Assembly (NCBI GenBank): GCA_014529385.2
Contig: CM043964.1
Coordinates: 130,910,920 to 130,974,919, forward strand
Length of the DNA stretch: 64,000 nucleotides
Direction of reading: 5' to 3'
Source: Adiantum capillus-veneris
Taxonomy: Eukaryota > Streptophyta > Polypodiopsida > Polypodiales > Pteridaceae
Position numbers and translations under genes: made by a program. The notes under the pieces are model-generated. The model worked only from the letters and a program-made list of their open reading frames with translations, was not told where the DNA came from and made no database searches. How positions within the stretch are numbered: the stretch's first letter is position 1; each line of letters starts with the position of its first letter. Of the stretch, positions 9,736-20,033 are shown piece by piece.

Positions 9736-10149
9736 TTGGAACTACGGCAAGAAGGGCCACGTCGAAAAAGATTGAAGGAGTCGGAGTCTCAAGAGAACAA
9801 GCCAACATCGAAGGTCAATGTGGTAGGTAAAGTAGAGCAAGACGCTCTAATTCTCTCATTAGACAATGTGTCTAATTCATGGATAGTAGATTCTGGGGCT
9901 TCATTCCATGTGACACTGCACAAGCAGCATTTCCAAGATTATACCAAAGGTAATGTTGGGTATGTATACTTGGGGGATGACGAGGCTTGTGAAATTTTTG
10001 GCAAAGGTACAATTTGTGTCAAAACTACTAATGGAAATGAATGGAAGCTTAAAGATGTTAAGCATGTTCCTTCCCTTTGCAAAAATTTGATCTCTAGAGG
10101 ACAATTGGATGATGAAGGTCACAACATTGCATTTGGTAACAAACATTGA
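9736..10149 (+). pseudogene. Copia A aspartic protease region
   Basis: The 137-codon frame holds SWIVDSGASFHVT at about 9880-9918, the retropepsin active site DSG/A with the usual Copia continuation. It is followed by GYVYLGDDEACEIFGKG and LKDVKHVPSLCKNLIS, the conserved stretch leading to the integrase. The protease matures the Gag-Pol polyprotein. The catalytic DSG is intact, but the frame ends at a stop at 10147. Confidence 0.8.
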
Positions 10150-11130
10150 AATATCTCAAAGGGATCTTTGGTGGTTGCAAAAGGAGAAAAGGTTGGTACA
10201 CTTTACTTGTGTACTGTCAGCACACAATCTTCAACTTGTGCAATAGCTATACAGAAGTCAACAGTGAGGTGTGGCACTACTGGCTTGGGCATATGAGTTC
10301 TAAAGGAATGCAAATCCTTCAATCAATGAAGCTTCTACCAGGTTTGAAAGAAGTGGACTTAGAGTTCTGTGAAGATTGTGTTTACGGTAAACAGAAGAGG
10401 ATAAAATTTCAAAAATCAAAAAATGAAAGAAAAAATAAAAAACTTGAGTTGGTTCATTCTTATATTTGGGGTCGTGCAAGTACACCATCACTTGGTGGCT
10501 CATTGTACTATGTAACATTCATAGATGATGCCACTAGGAAAACATGGGTTTATGTAATGAAGAATAAATCCAATGTGTTTTCCATATTTCAAAGGTGGAA
10601 AGCCTTTGTGGAGAATGAAGCAGGTACCAAGGTTCAATGCCTTAGATTTGACAATGGAGGTGAATATTGAAGCCAAGATTTTGAAAGCTTTTGTGCTAGC
10701 AATGGCATTCAGAGGCAAAGGACAACACCAAGGACACCTCAACAAAATAGGATTTTGAAAAGGATGAACAGAACAATCATGAAGTGAGCATGAAGCATGC
10801 GGCTATATGCAAGCCTACTGCTTGAGCTTTGGCTGAAAGCAGTATAAGTATGCCTGTGTACTTGATCAACCGGTCACCCTTAACGGCATTGGATGAGGGA
10901 TTTCCAGAAGAGACATGGACGTAAACCGATGAATTATACATTCCTCAAAGTGTTTGGGTACGAGGCTTATATACATATAGACAGAAGCCTAAGGTCAAAG
11001 CTAGATGAAAAGGCCCAAAAGTGTTTCTTCATTGGCTATGGAGAAGCTGACTTTGGGTATCGCCTATGGAATCTTGAAGATGGTAAAATCTTTAGAAGTA
11101 GGGACGACAGTGAAGACTCAAGGAGTGCAA
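10150..11130 (+). pseudogene. Copia A integrase remnant
   Basis: The pre-integrase zinc-binding segment reads WHYWLGHMSSKGMQIL, then CEDCVYGKQ (10270-10400). The first catalytic position reads VHSYIWGR, where HSD is expected, so the Asp is Tyr. The second site is intact as RFDNGGEY (about 10647-10670), followed at once by a TGA. The third reads RILKRMNRT where ERMNRT is expected, so the Glu is Lys. The C-terminal part resumes at 10893 (KVFGYEAYIHID, CFFIGYGEADFGYRLW). The sequence is clearly inactive. Confidence 0.85.
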
Positions 11131-11170
11131 ATGGTGACAACGTGCAACAACGTCAATCAAATGAGGAGCC

Positions 11171-12180
11171 TCAACCTATTCCCCAAACATCCACAAGAGC
11201 AAGTAGACCTCCAAAAAGGTTTGTTCCTTCCTTCAACCATCTCTTGGTCTCAGATTCCGGAGATCCGAAAGCATACGAAGAAGCTATGCAACACGAAATT
11301 AAAGAGAATTGGATGAAGAGCATGCAAGTGGACATAGACTCATTACATCGCAACCAAACATGGGAGTTGGTTGAGTTGCCTAAAGGTAAGCGAGCACTAC
11401 AAAACAAATGGGTGTATAAGCTGAAGGAAGAAAATGTACAAGTCCAGGCTTGTGGTAAAAGAGTTTTCTCAAAAGAAAGATATCGACTTCAATGAATATT
11501 TTCTCTTGTTGTAAACATAAACTCAATTAGTCTTGTCTTAAGCCTTGTGATGGCTCATGATTTAAATCTTGAGAAAATGGATGTAAAGACAACATTTACT
11601 TAGGTGATTTAGAGGAGGAAATTTACATGCTTTAACCAAAGGGATATGAAATAAAGGTAAGAAGAAAATGGTTTGCAGATTAAAGAAGAGCTTGTATGGT
11701 TTAAAGCAAGCATAAAGACAATGGTACTTGAAGTTCGATCGATGGATGTGGGATCACGGATTAAGAAGATGCAACTCAGATCACTGTGTTTACACAAAGA
11801 ATTTGGGAAATGGGAAGTTTCATCCTAATGTTGTATGTTGATGACATGCTGATTGCAAGTGCTAACACGCACGTCATCAAAGACCTAAAAGAAGAGCTCT
11901 GTAAATCTTTTTCAATGAAATATTTAGGTGCTCTAAAGAGGATACTTGGTATGAAGATATCAAGGGACAAGACAAAGAAGACAATAAAGCTATCTCAAGA
12001 GGATTACATCAAGAAGGTACTAGAAAGGTTTGCAATGCAAGATGCAAAATCGATTTCTACACCTTTGGCTAGTCACTTTAAACTAACCAAGGATATGTGT
12101 TCAAAGACACAAGAGGAGATAACATATATGTATAAAGTTCCATATGTTGCAGCAGTAGGCTCTCTAATGTATGCTATGGT
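11171..12180 (+). pseudogene. Copia A reverse transcriptase remnant
   Basis: It starts with the hinge SRPPKRFVPSFNHLL, then AMQHEIKENWMKSM and NKWVYKLKEE (to 11450). A stop-rich stretch follows with LEKMDVKTTF (11570) and YGLKQA-like sequence. From 11786 the frame is open again: the catalytic box LYVDDMLIAS lies at about 11830-11860, with KYLGALKRILGMKI and AVGSLMYAMV after it. The YVDD box is intact but the fingers and palm are broken. Confidence 0.85.
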
Positions 12181-12856
12181 CTGAACAAGGCCAGATATTG
12201 CACATGCAGTGGGAGTTGTGAGTAAGTTCATGGATAATCCATGTAAAGAGCATTGGCAAGTTGTGAAGTGGATACTTAGGTATCTAAAGGGGACAACCAC
12301 GAATGCTTTGTATTTTGGAGGCATTGACATTTTCCTGCAAGGGTATGCTGATGCAAATTTGGTAGGTGACACAGATACTTGAAGGAGTACTACTAGCTAT
12401 GTATTCACAGCTAGAGGCACAACAGTACGTTGGGCGTTAAAGCTGCAGAAAGTGGTCTCACTTTCTACCACGAAAGCAGAATATGTAGCAATGACGGAGG
12501 CAAACAAAGAGATTTTGTGGCTTCAAAGATTCTTGGAGGAGCTTGGATATAAGCAAGACAATTGGGTCTTGTACAATGACAGTCAAAGTGCAATGGAGGA
12601 GCTTGGATATAAGTAAGACAATTGGGTCTTGTACAATGACAGTCAAAGTGCTATTGATCTTGCGAAGAATTTAGCCTTTCACTCAAGGACAAAGCACATT
12701 GAGGTGAAATATCACTTCATACATACTCTTTTGGAAGAGGGACAACTAAAGCTAGGAAATGTCCACACTAGTGAAAATCCTGCAGATATGTTTACAAAGG
12801 TAGTCAACAAGGATAAGTTGAGCTTTTGCTCATCTTCAATCGGCATTCAAGGATAA
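12181..12856 (+). pseudogene. Copia A RNase H remnant with an internal 60-bp duplication
   Basis: After a TGA at 12182 the sequence reads TRPDIAHAVGVVSKFM, WILRYLKGT, GYADANLVGD (metal-binding Asp), SLSTTKAEYVAM (Glu), NDSQSAIDLAKN, HSRTKHIEVKYHFI and ENPADMFTK. These are all standard Copia RNase H landmarks. The duplication at 12535-12654 repeats the NDSQSA block, with one copy ending in a stop. The segment is dead but easily recognised. Confidence 0.85.
12535..12654 (+). repeat. 60-bp tandem duplication inside RNase H
   Basis: Unit 12535-12594 and unit 12595-12654 (ggaggagcttggatataag...) are nearly identical. A C-to-T change at 12614 makes a stop in the second unit. Sixty bases is 20 codons, so the duplication itself keeps frame. 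Confidence 0.95.
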
Positions 12857-12916
12857 GAAGCCAGGATGGAAAGCAATCACATGTTTGGTGTGGAGATCAA
12901 TCTCCAAGCGGGAGAT

Positions 12917-13187
12917 TGTTAAGTATGGAGCCTGATTTACTCCTTGTATTTTTTTGTAGGATTCGTTGAAATATTTCTTTTTCAACGGAATATTAGTGGT
13001 CAAAAAATAGTTGGCTGGTTGGCCGGTGGTTGATTTTGAAGGCAGACTTGTCTTCTCAAAGGCGGCCACACATGGACGTCCACGGCTGCCTCTCATGAGA
13101 GAGATAAAATGCATGGTGAGAGTGAAGCAAGGTGGGAGCTCTATTAAGGGTATAATCCCTGTGTAACCTACTTCTTGTTTGAAATAC
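12917..13187 (+). repeat. 3' LTR of Copia A, truncated, with polypurine tract
   Basis: The purine run aagcgggagat (12906-12916) directly precedes tgttaagtatggag. The LTR matches the 5' copy, with a deletion of internal U3 sequence, down to cttcttgtttgaa (about 13180). It then switches abruptly to minus-strand Gypsy B. About 270 bp of the 752-bp LTR remain, and the TATA and CT tract are missing. Confidence 0.85.
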
Positions 13188-14560
13188 TAAATGCTATAGA
13201 CACCGCATTAACTTTTGGTCGTTGTGAAAGTGCATCAGCCATTTGATTGTGCTTACCAACAATGTGAGCAATATGAAAATAAAATTGCGAAAGAAAATTT
13301 GCCCATCTCATTTGTTTGTCGGAAAGCTTGGTTTGTGTCATGAAGTACTTGAGACTTTGGTGGTCCATTCTCAAAATAAATGGAGTCCTCAGTAGATAGT
13401 GCTTCCATGTGTCTATGGCATGTAGAACAACTAGAAGCTCTTTTTCGTATATGCCCAAGACTAGTTCGTCGGCATTGAGCCTTTGGCTCTCATATGCTAT
13501 GGCATGCCCTTCTTGACGTAAGACTGCTCCAAGGCATTCACCACAAGCATCACATTGGACCTCAAATGGCTTTGAGAGATCTGGAAGCATAAGGACTGGT
13601 TGGGAGGTAAGCTTCTCTTTGAGCTTGTCAAAAGCATTTTTCTCTTTAGAAGTCCATGAGTACTTAACGTTATTCTTTGTTAAGTCATGTAATGGTCCTG
13701 CTATTTGAGAGAATTTTGCTATGAAGTATCTATAGTATGCACACATACCATTAAAGCTTCTTAGGTCATGTAGATTCCTTGGGTTAGACCATGCTTTTAC
13801 TACCTCCAACTTTGATGGATCCATGCGGATACCATCTTGAGAGATAATATGACCTTAGTATTGAATCTCTTGAAGGCAAAATTCACTCTTCTTTTGATTG
13901 ATAAAAAGCTTGTTCTCCCTCAAAGCTTGAAAAATCACTTGGAGATGTTTCTTGTGTTCCTCGAAGGACTTGGAGTAGATGATGATATCATCAAAGAACA
14001 CTCCAATGAATTTGTGGTAGGGTCTAAAGATTTTCTCCATTAAAGGAGTGTTCTTTGATGATATCATCAAAGAACACTCCAATGAATTTGTGGTAGGGTC
14101 TAAAGATTTTCTCCATTAAAGGAGTGTTCTTTGATGATATCATCAAAGAACACTCCAATGAATTTGCGGTAGGGTCTAAAGATTTTCTCCATTAAATGAT
14201 TGAACATGGCTGGTGCATTAGTCAAGCCAAAAGGCATGACTAGATATTCATAAAGACCAAAAGTTGTATGGAACGTGGTCTTAAGGATATTTCATTCACT
14301 ATCCTTATTTGATGATAGCCAATGTTAAGGTCAATCCTACTAAAGTAGGTAGAGCCATGTAGTTTATCAAACAGATCTTCTACCCGCGGTACGAGAAATT
14401 TGTTTTTGATGGTGATATGGTTTAGTGCTCAATAGTCCACACGCATGCTGTATGTAACACCTTTCTTTTGCACTAAAAGAATTGGAGAACAAAAGGGAGA
14501 GGAGCTAGGCTTCACCATCCCTTTGTCTACCAATTCTTGTACTTGTCTCATGATCTCCTC
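13188..14560 (-). pseudogene. Gypsy B reverse transcriptase and RNase H
   Basis: On the minus strand I read RPSSSPFCSPILLVQKK-like and VDYxALNHITIKNKF near 14520-14390, then KLHGSTYFSRIDL with the palm Asp near 14330. The catalytic box follows as [13 protein letters not shown] (about 13960-14010). After that come FNGMCAYYRYFIAKFS, QPVLMLPDLSKPFEVQCDA (RNase H start, about 13560) and GAVLRQEGHAIAYESQRL. The end reads FILRMDHQSLKYFM and HNQMADALSQRPK at about 13230. The palm is split by the 76-bp repeat cluster. The segment is cut at 13188 before the integrase. Confidence 0.85.
13981..14208 (-). repeat. three copies of a 76-bp unit creating two perfect 36-bp palindromes
   Basis: The string gatgatatcatcaaagaac recurs at 13981, 14057 and 14133, a spacing of exactly 76 bp, and the following 50-odd bases repeat with it. 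The two extra copies do not join as simple repeats. Each junction (14045-14080 and 14121-14156) reads the same on both strands over 36 bases, because the reverse-transcriptase FFDDII codons occur there in both orientations. Confidence 0.95.
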
Positions 14561-14790
14561 TTGTTGAGCTTGGGAAACTCAATAAGGAGGCTTGTTAGGC
14601 AGTGAGCTTCCTGGTAGGAGCTCAATGTGATGGTTATCATCCCCTCATTTTGGAGGTAAGTCCATAGGGATATCATCGATGAACACATCTTGGAATCCAT
14701 TTAGAAAATTAGACAAGTCTAACTCTTGTTGATTCCTACCATTTACATTTGATGAAACATTAGAACCTTTTAGGGATTCTTTGACAAAAA

Positions 14791-15473
14791 TCATGTACGC
14801 AAAAACTGAGCTTTCATTGATTTATCAAAAGCAGGAGGATATACAAGTGGTATAGTATGACCGGACTCATTAGCATCTATATATTTGCTCTTTTCCCTAT
14901 AGGTGAAGTAGATTCTCCTTTCAGGGAACTTCATGTTGATAGCCATGCGGTTGAACCATGGTGCCCCTAGGATAACATCCTCATGTTGGAGAGGAGAGAT
15001 GAAAAAGTCTTCTTTGCAAAAGAAAACCAAACCATGATAACGAATTTTAACCCTTTTCCCTAAGGTAACTTAAGTTGGAAGAGCCGTGTGATGGGGTCGG
15101 CGTAGCTTTGAACATGAAACCTCAACTTTCCAGTCAAGAGAGTAATGGAGGCTTGCTATCCCTTGAAAGCTCCATCGGCAGTTACAGTATCTCCCATCTC
15201 GAAAGCTTGAATGCCCAACTTAGTGGCCAGCTCCATTGATATGAAGTTGTGAGTAGAGCCAAGGTCAAACAAGATGAAGGCATCATGCTCCCTTACCTTT
15301 CCCCAAGCATAGGACATAGGAGATCCTTTGCAATGAGCATACTCTTTTGGAGCTTCAATCATGGAAGCTCTAGGAGTCTCATTGGGGGCATTTCTCTTGG
15401 TGTAAGAAGGATAGCCAGGTCCTTGCTCCCCACACTTAAAACATTTGTGGTCCTTACAAAAAGCTTCAAGCAC
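14791..15473 (-). pseudogene. Gypsy B zinc knuckle and aspartic protease
   Basis: The frame 15156-15473 starts with CFKCGEQGPGYPSY, a zinc knuckle that has lost its His and last Cys. It continues to FILFDLGSTHNFIS, where the protease motif DSGSTHNFIS has Leu in place of Ser. It then reads ATKLGIQAFEMGDTVTADG. After a shift, 14791-15030 reads PLQHEDVILGAPWFNRM, the typical end of a Gypsy protease (DVILGxxWL). The protease matures Gag-Pol; here both the zinc ligands and the active site are damaged. Confidence 0.85.
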
Positions 15474-15479
15474 TTCAGG

Positions 15480-16378
15480 AGAGAGTTTATTTTTACCTTT
15501 GTAAACTTCCTTCTCCTTGGACCGATTGTTGTTGTTGTTGGAATTGCCTTGGGAAGAATTTTGGCATTAGTTTTCCCCTTTGCATCACTTTTTTTTTTAA
15601 TTTCCATGGGGTTGACATTCCTTCTAGCCCCTTTTTAGAAATTGATGTGCGAAGCAACTACAATGTGGCAGATTACTTCAGTGATAGAACCATGCCGTTG
15701 GGAATTGACATACTTGGCCATCTCTCCGAGTAACCCCGCACAAAATTGTTCCTTTTGCTAAGCAAAGTCTGTCTTTTGAAAGACAATAGCCTTGAGATGT
15801 AAATCCCAAAACTTGTCCACATATTTGTGGATAGACTCATGGGAGAGAAGATCCAAACTCCGCCATCTGGTAAGCACTTTGTCCTTTGCATCACTTGTAA
15901 GGAATTTCTTCATGATGGAAACTCGTAGAGTTTTCCATGTCTTTGGGGCTTTGACGTTGCCATAAAGGCTAGCCCACCATTGATGAGAATTTTTTTGAAA
16001 GTGCATAGCTACATGGTGTAGTTTAGAGGACTCTGTGAAGCCCTCGTCTCCAAAGGACATATCAAATTGTTGGATGAAGGCCAATACTTTGTCGATAGCA
16101 CCAACATAGGTGAGAAAAGAGATACCCTTTCCTCCCTCTTTAAACTTTTTGAGATTTTGAGACCTTCGCCATGCAAGGTAAGATTTGTGATGTCCTCCCC
16201 TCTTGTATTCTCTAGGAGAATAGCTATTGTTTTTGTCGGAAGAGGAGAAAGGTGAAGAAGAAGGAGAAGAGGGTGACCTCTTTCTTACCCTTTTCTTCCT
16301 TCGTTTCCTCTCTTCCCTTTTGGTGTGACAAGGAGAAGGACTGTGGGTTGACCGTTTCCTCTTGGGAGGAGTTGGCAA
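15480..16378 (-). pseudogene. Gypsy B Gag
   Basis: The frame 15758-16378 (207 codons from ATG) starts with a basic, Ser-rich stretch (KRKRSTHSPSPCH, EERKRRKKRVRKRSPS). It then enters the capsid-like part (Retrotrans_gag): ISFLTYVGAIDKVLAFIQQF, KLHHVAMHFQKNSHQWWASL, TWKTLRVSIMKKFL and LTRWRSLDLL. A shift near 15760 leads to the C-terminal stretch. The basic arginine/serine N-terminus is unusually long. It is broken but among the longer open Gag frames here. Confidence 0.8.
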
Positions 16379-16847
16379 TCGTCTAGACTATCGTCTTCGT
16401 GGAGCCAAATCTTCAGAGGAACTTAGGGATTTGCTTCTTTCTCGTTCTTTGGATTCCTCCTCTCTTATGTATAGATTACTTTGTGCTTTGGTACCCTCAA
16501 AAACCTTAGTCGCTACTCTTCTTTACCTTTAAAAATAAGTTCTCAAGCAGCCACACCCGTGGTTTAGACACTGTTGATTGCAAAGACTAGTGGAGAGAAT
16601 CTTACATTGCTCGGTTGATTATGGTTCCTGTTGAGCTTGCTCGTAGCTCAATAATGGTTAAGCCAAAGGCAAGCCCCAAGAGGCTCCATAATTAAGACTA
16701 TAGTTCCCAACGGTGTACCTCGAACTAAGTCCTTCTCAACCAAGATAATAGATCCATGTCTCACTTACCCTATTGCAATAAACAGGCCCAACCTTTCATG
16801 GACAACTTAAGGACCTCTCTTCTTAATCAAGAAAAGAGAACCCAAAT

Positions 16848-16859
16848 GCTCTGATACCA
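16848..16859 (-). other. primer-binding site of Gypsy B (initiator tRNA-Met type)
   Basis: The plus strand reads gctctgatacca, so the minus strand is TGGTATCAGAGC. That is complementary to the 3' end of initiator tRNA-Met, one base inside the LTR end at 16861. Confidence 0.9.
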
Positions 16860-16860
16860 A

Positions 16861-18353
16861 TGTAATGGAAATGGCCTATGAACTTTGAGAATAACAAAAT
16901 TAAGAGAATTATAGTGAGCATTTTTGTGAGACTACTTTGAGAACATAGTGGGTGAATTTAATTAGCAGTAGCAACATAAGCATAATACTTAATTGACTTG
17001 GCATGAACAATACTTTTGCAAGAGAGAGAGTTTAGAGAACTTGACAACAGTTGAGGACCAAATTTATGCAAAGTCGATCCAATACGCTTTTGTATCATAG
17101 ATTCTCCCATCAAGAGAGACTTTGTACAATACAATCTTTGTGTTCCTTGTGACCTAGGTGATGCAATGAAGATGGAAAGCTTCATGCATCATGAACATAG
17201 CATAGACTTTGTAAAAAGCATTAACCATCCCCGGACTCAGGCCCAAGGCCTCAAACACCTTCAAAGGTGGAGAAGGACCGTTGGGAATGAGGGTAGGGAA
17301 GAGGAAGAAGAAACATTCATAGGAGAAAGAAATAGTTCCTCACTTATCATCACTCTTCTTTCTTAGCATAGCATAATAGCATAGTAATGAAGATGGAGAA
17401 GATGGCAAGCTTAAGCATTGAAGCATGGCTCTTGGTTAGATTTCCATTCCATAGCCAAGAGTGTTGGTGTAGGCTCTCAACTTCTCAACAAGCTTGGAGA
17501 AGGAGATGGAGCTCTTGCACTTTGCACCTCACACAATGAGAGTGTGTGTGTGGGGGGGAGAGTATACCCCCCAAGCTAGCCCCCTCCTTCCTTTGGTCGA
17601 CCCCCTCTCTTAGCTCATGATGGAAGTTCATTGGACCCCTTGAAGCTTGGCCAATCAGGTGCAGAGTGCATATCAAGCAAGCATGCTAGCCTTAGGACAA
17701 GTGTCCCGCTTTCCCCTTTGAGAGAGAGGACTTGATAAATTCAAACACAATTAATTAAATTAACTAAATTATCATTGGACCCCTTGGGAGTCCAACCAAT
17801 AGGCTTTAGGAACACCATGAAGGCAACATAAAGAGGAACTCCTAGTTGCTTTCTTTATACCAAGCTTGCCTTGTGTGACGGTGTGTGTGTTCTCTCTCTA
17901 GCCCCTACAATAAGGGCTAGCCCCCCCCCCCCCCCCCCCCCCTCCCTTGTGTAGAGATGTGCATTGAATTTTTGAACACCTTAACCCCTCAAGCACCTTA
18001 GCCATGGAGCACCTTAGCACCTTAGTCATTAAGCACGACAAGCACTTCAAGCACCTTAGTCAGCAAGCACCTCAAGCACCTTAGTTAGCAAGCACGATAA
18101 GCACCTCAAGCTTGGGCCAGGTTCCCACCGCAAGCACAGCCCTAGTCCTTTGCCTAAGGTCAAAGGACTTTTAACACTAACCTTTGGAGGTATTTAATGA
18201 AGCTAACCCTAAGGTCTTTAAGCTCCATTAGCTAGCCTTTCTCTTTGGCAGACCATCTCTCATTTGGACCCCTTTACCATTGGCCCCGTGTTGAGATAGA
18301 TTCGTAAGCACATGTCTATATTCTAACCCTTGTTCCTGTTTATTCTCCCACAT
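16861..18353 (-). repeat. 5' LTR of Gypsy B (right edge provisional)
   Basis: The left edge is fixed by the primer site. In minus orientation the LTR ends CCATTTCCATTACA, and the first 250 bp match 63759-64000. The right edge is placed at ctcccaca (18353), which gives TGTGGGAG as the LTR start, but this is a guess. Inside are a poly-C run (17921-17942), many agcacctta/agcac repeats (17988-18115) and gene-free, stop-rich sequence. Unrelated open frames here are accidental. Confidence 0.65.
17921..17942 (+). repeat. poly-C tract
   Basis: Twenty-two C in a row in the Gypsy B LTR, beside a ccccccaag block at 17563. It is low-complexity sequence; the exact length should not be trusted in an assembly. 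Confidence 0.9.
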
Positions 18354-18790
18354 TAAATGATCAGTTTAATATGATAAAATCATTTGGGTTGGTTAGATAT
18401 TAGATTTTATGACAAGCACCTTACTCAACAAGCACGATAAGCACCTTAGTCAGCAACACGACAAGCACTTCAAGCTTGGGTAGGGTTGCCACCTCAAGGT
18501 CAACCCCAGCTTGCCTAAGGTCCTAGGTCTAAGGACTTTTAACACTAACCTTTGGAGGTCTTTAATGAAGCTAACCCAGAGATCTTCTAAGCTCCATTAT
18601 CTGGCCATTGCCTTTGGATAAACCATCTCCCTTTTGGACCTGTTACCTTCTGTCCCTTTGGTCCCGTGCTAAGATAGATCTAAAAGCACATCTCTATATT
18701 CTAACTCTTGTTCCCATTTATTTTTCCACATTAAATGATCAGTTCAATATGAGAAAATCATTTGGGTTAGTTAGATATTAGATTTTATGA
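18040..18790. repeat. direct tandem duplication, period about 368 bp, with AGCAC repeats
   Basis: A block containing caagcttggg, then ttttaacactaacctttgg, then cacattaaatgatcag and gttagatattagattttatg occurs twice. The shared phrase ttttaacactaac starts at 18169 and 18537. Short agcacctta/agcacgac words are scattered at the start of each unit. The duplication spans or lies next to the proposed LTR edge, which is why that edge is uncertain. Confidence 0.85.
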
Positions 18791-18998
18791 CATTTGTAAA
18801 TAGTCAAAGATAAAAATTTGTATTTAAATGACTATATTGACTATGAGATGGAATATGGTGTATTTGATAGAAGTAGGAAAGTATTTTATACAATAAATGT
18901 TTATTCACTTTAATGAATTCTTGTTTTTAGGTATTGTTATTTATTATATTATTTAATGAAATTATCTAAGTATGGGTCAAATATGAGGGGATTCGTAT

Positions 18999-19150
18999 GT
19001 TGGGATAAAGGCATTGTACCTCTTACCCCGGTCTGACACACCAGAGATGCCCGGCCGCCCACTACTTGTACACACCTTATTCTTTACTAGCTAGAAGAAT
19101 AAGGAGATCTCTCACACACATAGTGTTGGGCTGCTCCATCCACATCTTGT

Positions 19151-19224
<74 letters not shown>

Positions 19225-19260
19225 TGCTCTCCGCATACACACCGCATTTGTGCACTCACA
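18999..19260 (+). repeat. LTR 1 of the short-element array (262 bp)
   Basis: Starts tgttgggataaaggc and ends ...tgcactcaca, followed by attggtatcagag (primer site). It contains a 70-bp (TC)n tract at 19153-19222. It matches LTR 2 at 20400 closely apart from the tract length. Confidence 0.85.
19153..19222 (+). repeat. (TC)35 microsatellite in LTR 1
   Basis: A pure TC run that ends 38 bp before the end of the LTR. The LTR 2 counterpart (20499-20548) has only 25 units, so the tract has changed length since the LTRs separated. Confidence 0.95.
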
Positions 19261-19261
19261 A

Positions 19262-19273
19262 TTGGTATCAGAG
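19262..19273 (+). other. primer-binding site, initiator tRNA-Met type
   Basis: The sequence ttggtatcagag directly follows the LTR end and fits TGGTATCAGAGC except for the last base. The second array unit has the same site, mutated, at 20585 (ttcgtatcagagc). Confidence 0.8.
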
Positions 19274-19305
19274 TGTATGGTGATTGCAGAGAGCATGGCA
19301 GTGTG

Positions 19306-19533
19306 GAGAGCTTTGAGGCGGTAGCCTGCTTGCTCTCGGCTGTGGAGAGATCAAGAAATCTTGGAAGCTTCATGAGAATGCAATGGGAGCTTGTGAGCTC
19401 AGTATTGAGAGCTTGTGAGGAGAGCTTTGAGGCGGTAGCTTGCTTGCTCTCGGCGGTGGAGAGATCAAGAAATCTTGGAAGCTTCATGAGAATGCAATGG
19501 GAGCTTGTGAGCTCAGTATTGAGAGTGATGTAT
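19306..19533 (+). repeat. 114-bp in-frame tandem duplication in the internal region
   Basis: Units 19306-19419 and 19420-19533 are near-identical and each encodes 38 codons (ESFEAVACLLSAVERSRNLG...). One open frame crosses both. The second internal region (about 20625 on) has the segment once, so the duplication is specific to the first unit. I do not recognise the peptide. Confidence 0.9.
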
Positions 19534-20033
19534 ACTCTTGTGGAAGCTCAGAAAGGAGTATGGAAAATAGTGTGTAAGTGAAGGTGTGATGCCCTAAAAT
19601 TGTGTGCACAATAGCACTATTTTTAGATTTGTTTTTCTCCTCGTAGAAGATAGATATGAGAATTCAGCCTTGAGTGCCCCTCCATTTCGACGTGGTTTAA
19701 AACTTCGCAAAAGACAATTCTTGAAGCTTGTGGTTTGATAGTTTTTTGGTAGATTTGGCCAAAGAATCATGGAGGCGTTTACACACCATCAAAATGGTCT
19801 CTTGAGAGATGCGGTTTTTTTTGGCGTACACATGGTGTAAAACTGCTCCACCCACATCCTGTGTTCTGCGTGTGTGTGTGTGTGTGTGTGTTTGTGTTCT
19901 TACTCTCCACACATACATTGCATTCATGCACTTACAATTTGAGCACCCCTGATTTGTCACATCCATTTGTTTCTAGTCATGATGGTGCAAGGATTACACA
20001 TAGTGCATACCTGGTTGATAGGGATAGGTTAGC

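Larger units (their letters stand above)
8253..13187 (+). mobile_element. Ty1/Copia element A, 3' LTR truncated
   Basis: The element runs 5' LTR, primer site, gag, protease, integrase, reverse transcriptase, RNase H, polypurine tract and 3' LTR, in Copia order. Both LTRs start tgttaagtatggagcctg (8253 and 12917). The 3' LTR stops matching at about 13187, where it meets minus-strand Gypsy B. The coding frame is broken many times, and two of the three integrase catalytic residues are gone, so it cannot move by itself. With the right end lost, no target-site duplication can be checked. Confidence 0.9.
13188..18353 (-). mobile_element. Ty3/Gypsy element B, 3' half missing
   Basis: Reading leftward from the 5' LTR, the order is primer site, Gag, zinc knuckle, protease, reverse transcriptase and RNase H. 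It then stops at the Copia A junction before the integrase. The integrase, 3' end and 3' LTR are absent. A second LTR of the same family lies at 63759-64000. The right edge of the 5' LTR (18353) is provisional. Confidence 0.8.

Noticed and set aside
16067-16255. Plus-strand frame inside Gypsy B gag
   Set aside because: Antisense to a well-supported Gag frame.
17921-18480. AGCAC-type short repeats as a possible CRISPR-like array
   Set aside because: The words vary in length and spacing, there are no unique spacers of regular size, and the genome is plant.
19262-19273. tggtatcagagc strings as possible tRNA gene ends
   Set aside because: These recur directly inside LTR ends and are primer-binding sites; no tRNA cloverleaf surrounds any of them.
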